In this document: piece by piece, positions 6,582 through 14,247 of the stretch
How positions within the stretch are numbered: position 1 is the stretch's first letter
Layout: each line of letters opens with the position of its first letter
Assembly (NCBI GenBank): GCA_017592775.1
Contig: JAGFNJ010000049.1
Coordinates: 1-39,157, forward strand
From: Candidatus Accumulibacter conexus
GTDB lineage: Bacteria; Pseudomonadota; Gammaproteobacteria; Burkholderiales; Rhodocyclaceae
Length of the DNA: 39,157 bases
Direction of reading: 5' to 3'
The notes under the pieces: generated by a model
Database searches by the model: none
Told to the model about the DNA's origin: nothing
The model's input: the letters and a program-made list of their open reading frames with translations, nothing else
Position numbers and translations under genes: made by a program

Positions 6582-8273
6582 ATGATGCCCGACAGAATCT
6601 GGCTGCAGCACTATCCGTGCGGCGTGCCCGCCGAGATCGATGCCGATCGTTACCGCTCGATTCCGGAACTGTTCGCGGAAGTCGTCGCCAGGTATGCCGA
6701 CAGACCGGCGTTTCACAGTCTAGGCCGGACGCTGGGCTACCGCGAACTCGACGGGCTGTCGCGCGATTTCGCGGCATTCCTGCAGGGGCTTCCCGGGCTA
6801 CGCAAGGGCGAGCGCGTCGCCATCATGTCGCCGAACCTGCTGCAATACCCGGTAGCCTTGTTCGGTATCCTGCGGGCCGGCATGATCGTCGTGAACGTCA
6901 ACCCGCTATACACGGCGAGGGAACTGGAGCACCAGTTGCGAGACTCCGGCGCGAGGGCGATCGTTGTCGTCGAGAACTTCGCTGCGACACTGCAGCAGGT
7001 GTGGCAGAACACGGCGGTGCAACACGTGATCACGACGCAGATCGGCGACCTGTTGCCGATCCCCAGACGCTGGCTCGTCAACTTCGCCGTCAAGTACGTG
7101 CAGCGGCTGGTGCCCAACTGGCGCATCGACGGCGCAATCCCGTTCAGTGAAGCGCTCGCACGTGGCGCGGCGGCGTCCTTCTCGCCCGCCATCATCGACC
7201 CGGCGGACCTCGCGTTCCTGCAATACACCGGCGGCACCACCGGCGTCGCGAAGGGCGCCATGCTCAGTCACCGCAACATGCTCGCCAACCTCCAGCAGAC
7301 CGGCGTGTGGATCTCGGGCAGCTTCAAGGAAGGCAGCGAAATCGTCATCGCACCACTGCCGATGTACCACATCTTCTGCCTCACCTCGACGCTGTCGTTC
7401 ATGCAGTGGGGCAGCCTGAGCGTGCTGATCACCAACCCACGCGACCTGCCGGCACTGGTACGGGAGCTGGGACGGTGGCCGTGGAGCGTGATGAGTGGCG
7501 TCAATACGCTGTTCAACGGCCTCCTGCATACGCCGGGGTTCAGCGCACTCGATTTCTCCTCGCTGAAGGTCGTGATCGGTGGTGGCGCAGCCATACAACA
7601 ATCGGTCGCCGAGCGCTGGAAGCAGGTGACGGGGCGCTATGTGACCGAAGCCTACGGCCTCACCGAAGCTTCGCCCGGAGTCAGCGCCACTCCCCTGGGA
7701 ACGCCATGGAACGGAATGATCGGACTCCCTTTGCCGTCCACCGTTGTATCGATCCGCGATGAGCACTTCAACGCATTGGCGCCGTGGACCGGTGACGACG
7801 GGCTCGAGCACCACACCGGCGAAATCTGCGTCCGAGGCCCGCAGGTGATGACGGGCTACTGGGGCAATCCTGAGGAAACCGCCGCGGTGATGGAAGACGG
7901 CTGGTTCAAGACCGGCGACATCGGCCATCTGAATGGCGAAGGCTATCTGACCATCACGGATCGCAAGAAGGATCTGATCCTGGTGTCGGGTTTCAACGTC
8001 TATCCGAGCGAAATCGAGAGCGTCGTCGCCTCGCATCCAGGCGTCCTCGAATGCGGCGCCGTCGGCGTGCCTGACGAGAGGACCGGGGAGGCGGTGAAGG
8101 TGGTGATCGTCAGGAAGGACCCGCAGCTCACCCGCGAAGCGGTGGTGGAGCACTGCCGGAAGCAGCTCACCGGCTACAAGCTGCCGCGCCAGGTCGAGTT
8201 CCGCGACACCCTGCCGAAATCGCCGATCGGCAAGATCCTGCGCCGCGAACTGCGCGGCGGGCAGACGTCCTGA
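6582..8273 (+). CDS. fadD: Long-chain fatty acid-CoA ligase
   Basis: A 563-aa ANL-superfamily enzyme, essentially the length of E. coli FadD (561). It starts MMPDRIWLQHYP at ATG 6582 or 6585. Motifs in order: P-loop YTGGTTGVAKGAMLSHRN (about 214-231), an acyl-binding APLPMYHIF stretch (about 258), YGLTEASP (about 358), the adenylate-binding GWFKTGDIG (about 443), the hinge DRKKDLILVSGFNVYPSEIE (about 463) and the catalytic lysine region PKSPIGKILRREL (about 545). It activates long-chain fatty acids with ATP and CoA at the inner membrane to feed beta-oxidation or lipid synthesis. A SulP transporter follows after 17 bp, so the two are probably co-transcribed. All catalytic motifs are intact. 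Confidence 0.95.
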   Translation: MMPDRIWLQHYPCGVPAEIDADRYRSIPELFAEVVARYADRPAFHSLGRTLGYRELDGLSRDFAAFLQGLPGLRKGERVAIMSPNLLQYPVALFGILRAGMIVVNVNPLYTARELEHQLRDSGARAIVVVENFAATLQQVWQNTAVQHVITTQIGDLLPIPRRWLVNFAVKYVQRLVPNWRIDGAIPFSEALARGAAASFSPAIIDPADLAFLQYTGGTTGVAKGAMLSHRNMLANLQQTGVWISGSFKEGSEIVIAPLPMYHIFCLTSTLSFMQWGSLSVLITNPRDLPALVRELGRWPWSVMSGVNTLFNGLLHTPGFSALDFSSLKVVIGGGAAIQQSVAERWKQVTGRYVTEAYGLTEASPGVSATPLGTPWNGMIGLPLPSTVVSIRDEHFNALAPWTGDDGLEHHTGEICVRGPQVMTGYWGNPEETAAVMEDGWFKTGDIGHLNGEGYLTITDRKKDLILVSGFNVYPSEIESVVASHPGVLECGAVGVPDERTGEAVKVVIVRKDPQLTREAVVEHCRKQLTGYKLPRQVEFRDTLPKSPIGKILRRELRGGQTS

Positions 8274-8286
8274 CGTCCTGACGTCC
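8264..8286. repeat. Triple 8-bp repeat (GACGTCCT) across the fadD stop and sulP leader
   Basis: The octamer GACGTCCT occurs at 8264-8271 and 8272-8279, and seven of its bases again at 8280-8286. The fadD TGA stop (8271-8273) lies across the first junction. The repeat fills the whole spacer before the GTG start of the next gene at 8291, leaving no recognisable Shine-Dalgarno sequence. Slippage would alter the fadD-sulP spacing. Confidence 0.7.
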
Positions 8287-8290
8287 GCTG

Positions 8291-10051
8291 GTGGCCAACG
8301 ACGCAACTCCGGCGAAGGGAGCTGCCGACCAGGCTGGCTGGGTGAAGTGGCTGCCCGGCCTCTACACCTTGCGTCATTACGAGATGGCCTGGCTGCGCCA
8401 CGATGTCGCTGCCGGTCTGGTGCTGACGACCATGCTGGTGCCGGTCGGCATTGCCTACGCCGTGGCTTCCGGCGTACCGGGCATCTACGGCCTCTACGCC
8501 ACGATCATCCCGCTGCTCGCCTACGCGCTGTTCGGACCGAGCCGAATTCTCGTCCTCGGACCGGATTCCTCGCTCGCCGCGTTGATCCTCGCCGTCGTCC
8601 TGCCACTGTCCGCAGGCGACCCGCTGCGCGCCATCGCGCTGGCCAGCATGATGGCCGTGGTGTCGGGGCTTCTCTGCATCCTCGCGGGCATCGCCCGTCT
8701 CGGCTTCGTCACCGAACTGCTCTCCAAGCCGATCCGTTACGGCTACATGAACGGCATTGCGCTGACGGTACTGATCAGCCAGCTCCCCAAGCTCTTCGGC
8801 TTCTCGGTCGAGGCCGACGATCCGCTGCACCGGATCCGGGAGTTCGTTCAGGCCCTTCTGGCTGGCAAGACCAACGCGACCGCACTGCTGGTCGGCGGCG
8901 GCACCCTGGCACTGATCATGCTGCTCAAGCGCGACAAGCGCATCCCGGGGATACTGATCGCGGTGATCGGCGCCACCGCCCTCGTCGCAATGCTCGGCCT
9001 GGACGAGTACGGCCTGTCGGTGCTCGGTTCGCTGCCGCAGGGCTTGCCCGCCTTCGCCATCCCGTGGAGCACGCCGGCCGACATCGTGCCTGTCCTGATG
9101 GGCGGTTTCGCCGTCGCCATCGTTTCTTTTGCCGACACCAGCGTGCTCTCGCGGACCTATGCCGAGAAGACCGCCAGCCACGTGGACCCGAACCAGGAGA
9201 TGGTCGGGCTGGGTGCGGCCAACCTGGCGGCCGGATTCTTCCAGGGGTTTCCGATCAGCAGCAGCTCGTCGCGTACCCCCGTGGCGGAGGCCGCCGGCGC
9301 CACGACCCAACTGAGCAGCGTCGTCGGCGCCCTGGCGGTGGCCCTGCTGCTGTTGGTGGCGCCAAGCCTGCTGCAGCACCTGCCGCACACTGCGCTCGCG
9401 GCCGTGGTGATCGCTGCCGCCATCGGCCTGTTCGAGATTGCCGACCTGCGGCGCATCTACCGCATCCAGCGCTGGGAGTTCTGGCTGTCGATCGGTTGTA
9501 GCGTCGGAGTCGTCGTGCTGGGCGCGATTCCCGGCATTGGCCTGGCGATCCTGCTGGCGGTGATCGAGTTCCTCTGGGATGGCTGGCGCCCCGACTCGGC
9601 GATATTGGGCCGCGTCAAGGGAATCAATGGCTACCACGACATCTCGCGCCACCCCGACGCCCGCCTGATTCCAGGCCTGGTCCTCTTTCGCTGGGCAGCA
9701 CCGCTGTTCTTTGCCAATGCCGAGTGGTTCCACGAGCGCGCCCTCGCCGCCGTGGCCGCCTCGCCGACGCCGGTACGCTGGCTGGTGATCACCGCGGAAC
9801 CGGTCACCAGCGTGGACGTCACCGCCGCCGACATCGTCGCCAGGCTGGACGAGACCCTGCAGGCGGCCGGCATCGAGCTGTGCTTTGCCGAGATGAAGGA
9901 TCCCGTGCAGGACAAGCTCAAGCGCTTCGGGCTCTTCAACCGGCTCGGCGCGGAAGTCTTCTTTCCAACCATCGGCGAAGCGGTCAACACCTATCTCCGA
10001 ATCCACCCCGAAGTTGCGGTCGAGTGGAAGAGCATGAGGGACAACGCCTGA
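8291..10051 (+). CDS. SulP (SLC26-type) anion/dicarboxylate transporter with STAS domain
   Basis: A 586-aa protein starting at GTG 8291. The N-terminus carries W-V-K-W-L-P-G-L and then [22 protein letters not shown], the sulfate-transporter signature region. About 12 membrane helices follow to around residue 420, with [20 protein letters not shown] (about 312-331) typical of SulP. The cytoplasmic C-terminus (about 450-570) is a STAS domain: [18 protein letters not shown], then [17 protein letters not shown], then [15 protein letters not shown]. Bacterial members carry sulfate, bicarbonate or C4-dicarboxylates (DauA/YchM); substrate cannot be read from sequence. The E. coli YchM STAS domain has been found bound to acyl carrier protein, so adjacency to fadD is suggestive. 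No Shine-Dalgarno is evident, so translational coupling is likely. Confidence 0.92.
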   Translation: MANDATPAKGAADQAGWVKWLPGLYTLRHYEMAWLRHDVAAGLVLTTMLVPVGIAYAVASGVPGIYGLYATIIPLLAYALFGPSRILVLGPDSSLAALILAVVLPLSAGDPLRAIALASMMAVVSGLLCILAGIARLGFVTELLSKPIRYGYMNGIALTVLISQLPKLFGFSVEADDPLHRIREFVQALLAGKTNATALLVGGGTLALIMLLKRDKRIPGILIAVIGATALVAMLGLDEYGLSVLGSLPQGLPAFAIPWSTPADIVPVLMGGFAVAIVSFADTSVLSRTYAEKTASHVDPNQEMVGLGAANLAAGFFQGFPISSSSSRTPVAEAAGATTQLSSVVGALAVALLLLVAPSLLQHLPHTALAAVVIAAAIGLFEIADLRRIYRIQRWEFWLSIGCSVGVVVLGAIPGIGLAILLAVIEFLWDGWRPDSAILGRVKGINGYHDISRHPDARLIPGLVLFRWAAPLFFANAEWFHERALAAVAASPTPVRWLVITAEPVTSVDVTAADIVARLDETLQAAGIELCFAEMKDPVQDKLKRFGLFNRLGAEVFFPTIGEAVNTYLRIHPEVAVEWKSMRDNA

Positions 10052-10092
10052 GGAATGCGGAACCTCAAGGCACTGCTCCCCGGAAGGCACCC

Positions 10093-10812
10093 TCACGCCC
10101 GCGCCGCGCTGGCGGATCTGTCGCTCTCGATGCTTCCATCGACCAGTTCGATCACCCGGTCGCAGCGGGCGGCCAGGCGCGGGTCGTGGGTGACGACCAG
10201 GAACGAGGTATGCAGTTCGGCGTGCATGCGCCGCATCAGCACGAACACCTCGTCCGACGAGGCGCGGTCGAGGTTGCCGGTCGGTTCGTCGGCCAGCACC
10301 AGTGGTGGTTCGAGGACCAGGGCGCGGGCGATCGCCACGCGCTGCTGCATGCCGCCCGAGAGTTCGCCGGGGCGCTTGTTCATGTCGTTCTCGAGCCCGA
10401 CGGCGGCGAGCATGGCGCGCGCCCGCTCGTGCTGCGCCGACGTGACACGGCCTTCGCGCATCAGCGCCGGCAGGGTGACGTTCTCCAGCGCCGAGAAGGC
10501 GGGCAGCAGATGGTGGAACTGGAAGACGAAGCCGAGCACCGCGCGCCGGCGCAAGGTGAGACCGGCATCGTCGAGCCCGCTGGTCTCTTCGCCCTGGATG
10601 CGGTAGCTGCCGGCGGTCAGTCGTTCGAGCAGACCGACGACGTTGAGCAACGTGCTCTTGCCCGATCCGGACGGGCCGATCAACGCGACGAACTCGCCGC
10701 GGCCGATGGCGAAGGAGACGCCATGCAGCACCTCCGCCTCGTTGGGCATTCCCAGGTTGTAGCTCTTGTGGACACCGGCGAGTTCGATCAGCGGCGAAGC
10801 GTTCGCCGTCAT
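10093..10812 (-). CDS. ABC transporter ATP-binding protein (LolD/MacB-ATPase type)
   Basis: A 239-aa ABC ATPase with all motifs: Walker [10 protein letters not shown] (about 46-54), Q-loop F-Q-F-H-H-L-L-P (about 97), signature [15 protein letters not shown] (about 148-162), Walker [14 protein letters not shown] (about 168-180) and switch His in [20 protein letters not shown] and GFVFQ-F-H-L-L-P are typical of the LolD/MacB/FtsE branch, which powers mechanotransmission-type exporters. It is the last gene of a minus-strand operon after the adaptor (12135-13424) and FtsX-type permease (10897-12123). Together they should form a tripartite efflux or lipid/peptide export system. Substrate unknown. 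It is convergent with the SulP gene. Confidence 0.93.
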   Translation of the reverse strand: MTANASPLIELAGVHKSYNLGMPNEAEVLHGVSFAIGRGEFVALIGPSGSGKSTLLNVVGLLERLTAGSYRIQGEETSGLDDAGLTLRRRAVLGFVFQFHHLLPAFSALENVTLPALMREGRVTSAQHERARAMLAAVGLENDMNKRPGELSGGMQQRVAIARALVLEPPLVLADEPTGNLDRASSDEVFVLMRRMHAELHTSFLVVTHDPRLAARCDRVIELVDGSIESDRSASAARA

Positions 10813-10896
10813 GGCCGGCCTCCGGGCGCCACGCGCCCGCCCGTCGCGCCGCTGGCGGCGTTGCCGCTGCGTGCTGGCTGCCTCATCTGCGCCGCC

Positions 10897-12123
10897 TCAC
10901 ATGCGGATCGCCTGCGCCGGGTCGAGCGCGGCGGCGCGGCGGGCCGGCGCCACTGCGGCGAGCACGCCGCAGACGGTGGCGATGCCGGCGACGGTCAGTG
11001 CCAGGCTCGGCGCCAGCGTGATGGCGAACAGCGGCAGGCCGTCGCTGCCGCGGACGAAGGTGGTGAAGGCCTTGATCAGCCCCACCGCGAGCAGGACGCC
11101 GAGGGTCGAGCCGAGCGCACCGACGATCGCCCCCTGCAGCAGGAAAACCCGCAGCATCTGCCCACGCGTGGCGCCGATGGCGCGCAGGATGCCGATCTCG
11201 CGCTGCTTCTGCACCACCGAAACCACGAGTACGCTGGCGATACCGAGCACCACCACGACCATCACCACGCCGCGGATCAGTGCCGTGCTCACCGATTGGG
11301 CGTTCAGCGCGGAAACCAGTTGCGAGTTCGCCTCCTGCCAGCTCTCGATCTTGTACGGGAACCGCTGCGACAGGTCGCTGGCGAGGCGTTGCGCGACCCA
11401 GACATCGACCAAGGCCAGATCCAGGCCGGTGGCGCCGCCGGGCAGGCCGACCAGGCTCTGCGCGGCGCGCAGCGGGACGATGACGGTGCGCCGGTTGAGT
11501 TCGCGCACGCCGAGGTCGACCAGCGCCGTGACGCGCAGTGAGTCGGTGATGGTGCCGGTGACCAGACTGATGCGGTCGCCGACGCGCACCCCCAGGTCTT
11601 CGGCGAGTTCGCGGCCGATGATTCCCTCCCCCGGCCCGAGGCGCGCTTCACCCTGCACGACCTTCGAGCGCAGGCGCACGATGCGGTCGTAGCGGTCGAG
11701 GTCGACGCCCATCAGCGCGATCGACTTCGATGCCTCGCCGCGCTGCGCGAGGCCGGCGCCGGAAACCATCGGCGACACCGCCGCCACCGCAGGCATCGCC
11801 TCGAGCACCGGCACCAGCGACTGCCAGTTGGCAATGCTGCGCGGTCGCTGCACGCGTGGCTGCGTCTGCACCAGCGCGGTGCTGCCTGCCACCGGCGGGC
11901 GCGCCGGGAGAACCACGTCGTCGAGGGCACTGACCGTGACGTGCGCCTGGGCACCCAGCGTCTTCTCCAGGGTATTCCTCTGCAGACCGGTGATCAGTGC
12001 CGAAATGTAGGCGACGACCGCCACACCAGCGGCGACGCCAACAATGATCAGCACGGTCTGCATGCGCCCCTCGCGCAGAAAGCGCACCGCCACGCGGCGT
12101 TCGAAGCCGAGCCAGTTGAGCAT
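10897..12123 (-). CDS. ABC transporter permease, MacB/FtsX type
   Basis: A 408-aa permease. An N-terminal helix ([21 protein letters not shown], about 24-44) leads into a large periplasmic domain (about 45-275) of the MacB_PCD type. Three C-terminal helices (about 284-310, 335-360, 375-395) form the FtsX domain, with the [22 protein letters not shown] coupling motif at about 309-330 that contacts the ATPase. This four-helix plan marks the type VII ABC superfamily (MacB, LolCDE, FtsX). It starts 11 bp after the adaptor stop, so translation is likely coupled. It is probably an export or extraction permease for a lipid, peptide or small toxic compound; sequence alone does not say which. Confidence 0.92.
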   Translation of the reverse strand: MLNWLGFERRVAVRFLREGRMQTVLIIVGVAAGVAVVAYISALITGLQRNTLEKTLGAQAHVTVSALDDVVLPARPPVAGSTALVQTQPRVQRPRSIANWQSLVPVLEAMPAVAAVSPMVSGAGLAQRGEASKSIALMGVDLDRYDRIVRLRSKVVQGEARLGPGEGIIGRELAEDLGVRVGDRISLVTGTITDSLRVTALVDLGVRELNRRTVIVPLRAAQSLVGLPGGATGLDLALVDVWVAQRLASDLSQRFPYKIESWQEANSQLVSALNAQSVSTALIRGVVMVVVVLGIASVLVVSVVQKQREIGILRAIGATRGQMLRVFLLQGAIVGALGSTLGVLLAVGLIKAFTTFVRGSDGLPLFAITLAPSLALTVAGIATVCGVLAAVAPARRAAALDPAQAIRM

Positions 12124-12134
12124 GGGCGGAAGTC

Positions 12135-13424
12135 TCAGCGGCCCATCGCGTTGCTCATCGCCGCACCGGCATCTTCGCGCGTGCCCTTGTGCAGGCCGGG
12201 AACGGTCGCCGCCGGGATCGGCATTTCGGCGATCGCCGCGCGCACCCGGCTGCCCGGCTTGAGCACGCTGCCGCGCAGGACCGTCTCGCCAGCGTTCAGC
12301 CCGGCGACAATCTCGGCCGCTTCGAGGGTGCGCAGGCCCACCTGCACGTGCCGCTCTTCGACCCGGCCGTCGCGTTCGACCAGGACGACGGCGGTGGTCG
12401 CCGCCTGATCGCCACGCAGGGCGTCAACCGGCACCACCAGCGCCGCTTCACGGCGCGCCGTCTCGACCTCCACCGACAGCGTCATGTCTTCGCGCAGGAA
12501 AGGCGGAGCGGCTTGCGGCAGCGAGAACTTGACCTCGATCGCCCCGCGCTGTGCATCGACCAGCGGCGAAATGGACAGCACCTGCGCCGTGAAACCCTGG
12601 CTGGGAAAGGCGTCGGCGAGGACGCTGGCCGTCTGGCCGACCTGCAATTGTCCGAGATAGCGTTCGTCGACCTGCGCCACCAGTTGCAGCGGGCCAGCCA
12701 GTGCCAGTCGCAACAGCGCATGCCCGGGCTGTACGATCTGGCCGGGCTCGACCAGGCGAGCCAGCACCGTGGCATTTGCGGGTGCGAGCAGCACCGCTTG
12801 CGCCAGGCGCGCCCTGGCGGCGGCGGTCGCGGAACTCGCCAGTGCGAGCTGCGCCTGCGCCTGCAGCACCTCGGTCCCCTGCTCTGCGTTGGCCACGCTC
12901 TGGGCGCGCGCGCTCGCCTGCTGCGCCTCTGCGACAGCAGCCACACGGCGTGCCTCGTCGAGTCGCGCGTCACTGAGAAAACCCCTGGCTACCAGGGACT
13001 GCGTCCGTTGCAGGTCGGCCTGCGCAGCCGCCAGGACCGAATCCGCCTGTGCCACCGCTGCCTGCGCCGTGCGGCGCCCGGTGCTGCGCAGCCCGGCCAG
13101 GCGCGCAGCGGCCTGGCGCTCGCTGGCCTGAGCCTGCTCCAGCGCGGCCTGCAGTTCGTCGGTTTCCATGCGCAGCAACGCGTCACCCTTGCTGACCTGT
13201 GCGCCATCATCGACCAGCACCTGCAGCACGCGGCCGGTCAGCGTGCTGCCGACATCGACGCGGGAGAATGTGGCGACGCGCGCCGAGAACTGCAGCGTTC
13301 GCACCAGGGGAGCGACGCGCAGGCTCACCGCAGGCACGGTCGGCGCGCGGGTGGACCACCAGACGAGCAGACCGGCGGCAAGGGTGGCGATAGCGGCCAG
13401 GACGAGGATCGAGCGGCGGGGCAT
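12135..13424 (-). CDS. Periplasmic adaptor (HlyD/MacA-type membrane fusion protein)
   Basis: A 429-aa membrane fusion protein starting at ATG 13424 (MPRRSILVLAAIATLAA); an earlier in-frame ATG at 13475 would put polar sequence before the signal anchor. Order: membrane anchor (about 5-25), first lipoyl half (GSTLTGRVLQVLVDDGAQVSK, about 60-80), a long Ala/Gln-rich coiled-coil hairpin (about 85-210), second lipoyl half (LLAPANATVLARLVEPGQIV), a beta-barrel and a membrane-proximal domain with VPVDAL. It bridges the inner-membrane permease to an outer-membrane factor, which is not encoded here. Codons around 12926-13232 are repeated as a broken copy near 18.8-19.1 kb. Confidence 0.92.
   Translation of the reverse strand: MPRRSILVLAAIATLAAGLLVWWSTRAPTVPAVSLRVAPLVRTLQFSARVATFSRVDVGSTLTGRVLQVLVDDGAQVSKGDALLRMETDELQAALEQAQASERQAAARLAGLRSTGRRTAQAAVAQADSVLAAAQADLQRTQSLVARGFLSDARLDEARRVAAVAEAQQASARAQSVANAEQGTEVLQAQAQLALASSATAAARARLAQAVLLAPANATVLARLVEPGQIVQPGHALLRLALAGPLQLVAQVDERYLGQLQVGQTASVLADAFPSQGFTAQVLSISPLVDAQRGAIEVKFSLPQAAPPFLREDMTLSVEVETARREAALVVPVDALRGDQAATTAVVLVERDGRVEERHVQVGLRTLEAAEIVAGLNAGETVLRGSVLKPGSRVRAAIAEMPIPAATVPGLHKGTREDAGAAMSNAMGR
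12926..13232 (-). repeat. Left copy of a ~300-bp direct repeat (inside the adaptor gene)
   Basis: This coiled-coil and first-lipoyl part of the adaptor gene recurs at 18784-19090 in the same orientation, with roughly 90% identity by eye. The better-aligned core is 12971-13232 against 18830-19090 (262 against 261 bp, one net base lost in the right copy). A second short shared block, about 13521-13568 against 19097-19143, lies just beyond. So the right copy derives from this locus with a 288-bp internal deletion. The repeats bracket the toxin-antitoxin and Trypco1 genes. Confidence 0.8.
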
Positions 13425-13573
13425 CTGTGAAATGATTGTGCTGCGCTGTCGGCAGGCGCGGCAGTCGGAAAGCATGTGGGGGTGGCGCCTTGGCGTCTGA
13501 CGGCGATGTTTGCTGTTGGCCGTGCATCATCCCACAATCAGCGCAGCTTCGGCACATCGAAGAGCTGCTGGTC

Positions 13574-13618
13574 AGGCGCCGCATCGATCTTGCCAGATTT
13601 TGCCAAGGCGCCTAATCT
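13574..13618 (+). promoter_or_regulatory. parD promoter and candidate operator
   Basis: TTGCCA at 13590-13595 and TAATCT at 13613-13618 are separated by 17 bp, a good sigma-70 pair. Transcription would then begin about 13624-13626, at or next to the parD ATG (13625), predicting a leaderless mRNA; no Shine-Dalgarno precedes the ATG. Two GGCGCC palindromes (13575-13580 and 13607-13612, the latter within AGGCGCCT) and a repeated TTGCCA (13590, 13600) flank the hexamers. These suit autoregulation by a ribbon-helix-helix antitoxin. Confidence 0.55.
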
Positions 13619-13624
13619 TGGCCC

Positions 13625-13876
13625 ATGAGAACGATGAACATATCCCTGCCTGACGCACTCAAGTCCTTCGTCGATGAGCAGGTCACGCAAGGCTGCTACG
13701 GCACGAGCAGCGAGTACGTGCGCGAACTGATCCGCAAGGATCAGGATCGCCTGCAACTGCGCGGCCTCCTGCTCGCGGGCGCAGCGTCCGGACCTGCAGC
13801 ACCGGCCGATCCTGCCTACTTCGAGGGGCTGCGTGATCGAGTGCGCAAGGCGGCCAAGGAAGGCCCTCGCGGGTGA
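13625..13876 (+). CDS. parD: ParD-family type II antitoxin
   Basis: An 83-aa protein beginning MRTMNISLPDALKSFVDEQV. The N-terminal half is a ribbon-helix-helix: strand MNISLP, then a helix with S-F-V-D-E-Q-V, then Y-G-T-S-S-E-Y-V-R-E-L-I-R, the standard ParD pattern. The C-terminal half (about 50-83) would wrap around ParE. ParD neutralises ParE and represses its own operon. The gene appears intact, but the parE reading frame, which overlaps its stop codon, is broken. It may therefore be an orphan antitoxin that could counter a ParE elsewhere. Antitoxin length is normal. Confidence 0.9.
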   Translation: MRTMNISLPDALKSFVDEQVTQGCYGTSSEYVRELIRKDQDRLQLRGLLLAGAASGPAAPADPAYFEGLRDRVRKAAKEGPRG

Positions 13877-14163
13877 CGGCCAAGCCAGTGGTTCCGCGTG
13901 AGCTGGCGAATCGGGACATTGATGACGCGATTGCCTACTGCCTTGACAATAGCGCTGAACATGCGGCGCTGGGCTTCATTGATGCCGTGGAGCAAGCCTA
14001 TGCGCACATCGGTCGCCATCCGGCTACCGGATAGCCGCGCTACGCCCACGAATTGAACCTGCCCGGCCTGCGTTTCTGGCCACTGGCACACTATCCCCAC
14101 CTTGTGTTCTACAGCGAGCGCCCGCAACACCTCGATGTCTGGCAAATCACGCTGACGGGCTGA
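13873..14163 (+). pseudogene. parE: parE toxin, broken by an in-frame amber codon
   Basis: GTG 13873 overlaps the parD stop (GTGA) and opens a ParE-like frame: PRELANRDIDDAIAYCLDN, then GFIDAVEQAYAHIGRHPATG, then TAG at 14032-14034. The same frame continues as PRYAHELNLPGLRFWPLAHY and LVFYSERPQHLDVW to TGA at 14161-14163. Functional relatives read G-S-P-R-Y at the interruption, so a serine codon (TCG) probably mutated to TAG. The C-terminus also stops short, at DVWQITLTG, where relatives continue DVWRVLH-x-Q-R-D-I-P. ParE normally poisons DNA gyrase. This copy should be inactive unless the amber codon is read through. Confidence 0.88.
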
Positions 14164-14247
14164 AGGAAAATGCCTCCCGCCTACGGCGAGAACAAGTTCC
14201 CTGACTCTGCTTGCCGAAGCCGGTTCGTGGAGGCTGCGAAGATTGCT

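Noticed and set aside
8174-10096. 640-aa minus-strand ORF opposite fadD end and sulP
   Set aside because: Antisense shadow; composition is His/Gln/Asp-rich repeats and the plus strand encodes well-conserved proteins.
10055-13430. Large plus-strand ORFs opposite the ABC operon
   Set aside because: They oppose conserved ABC transporter genes, and their translations lack any domain.
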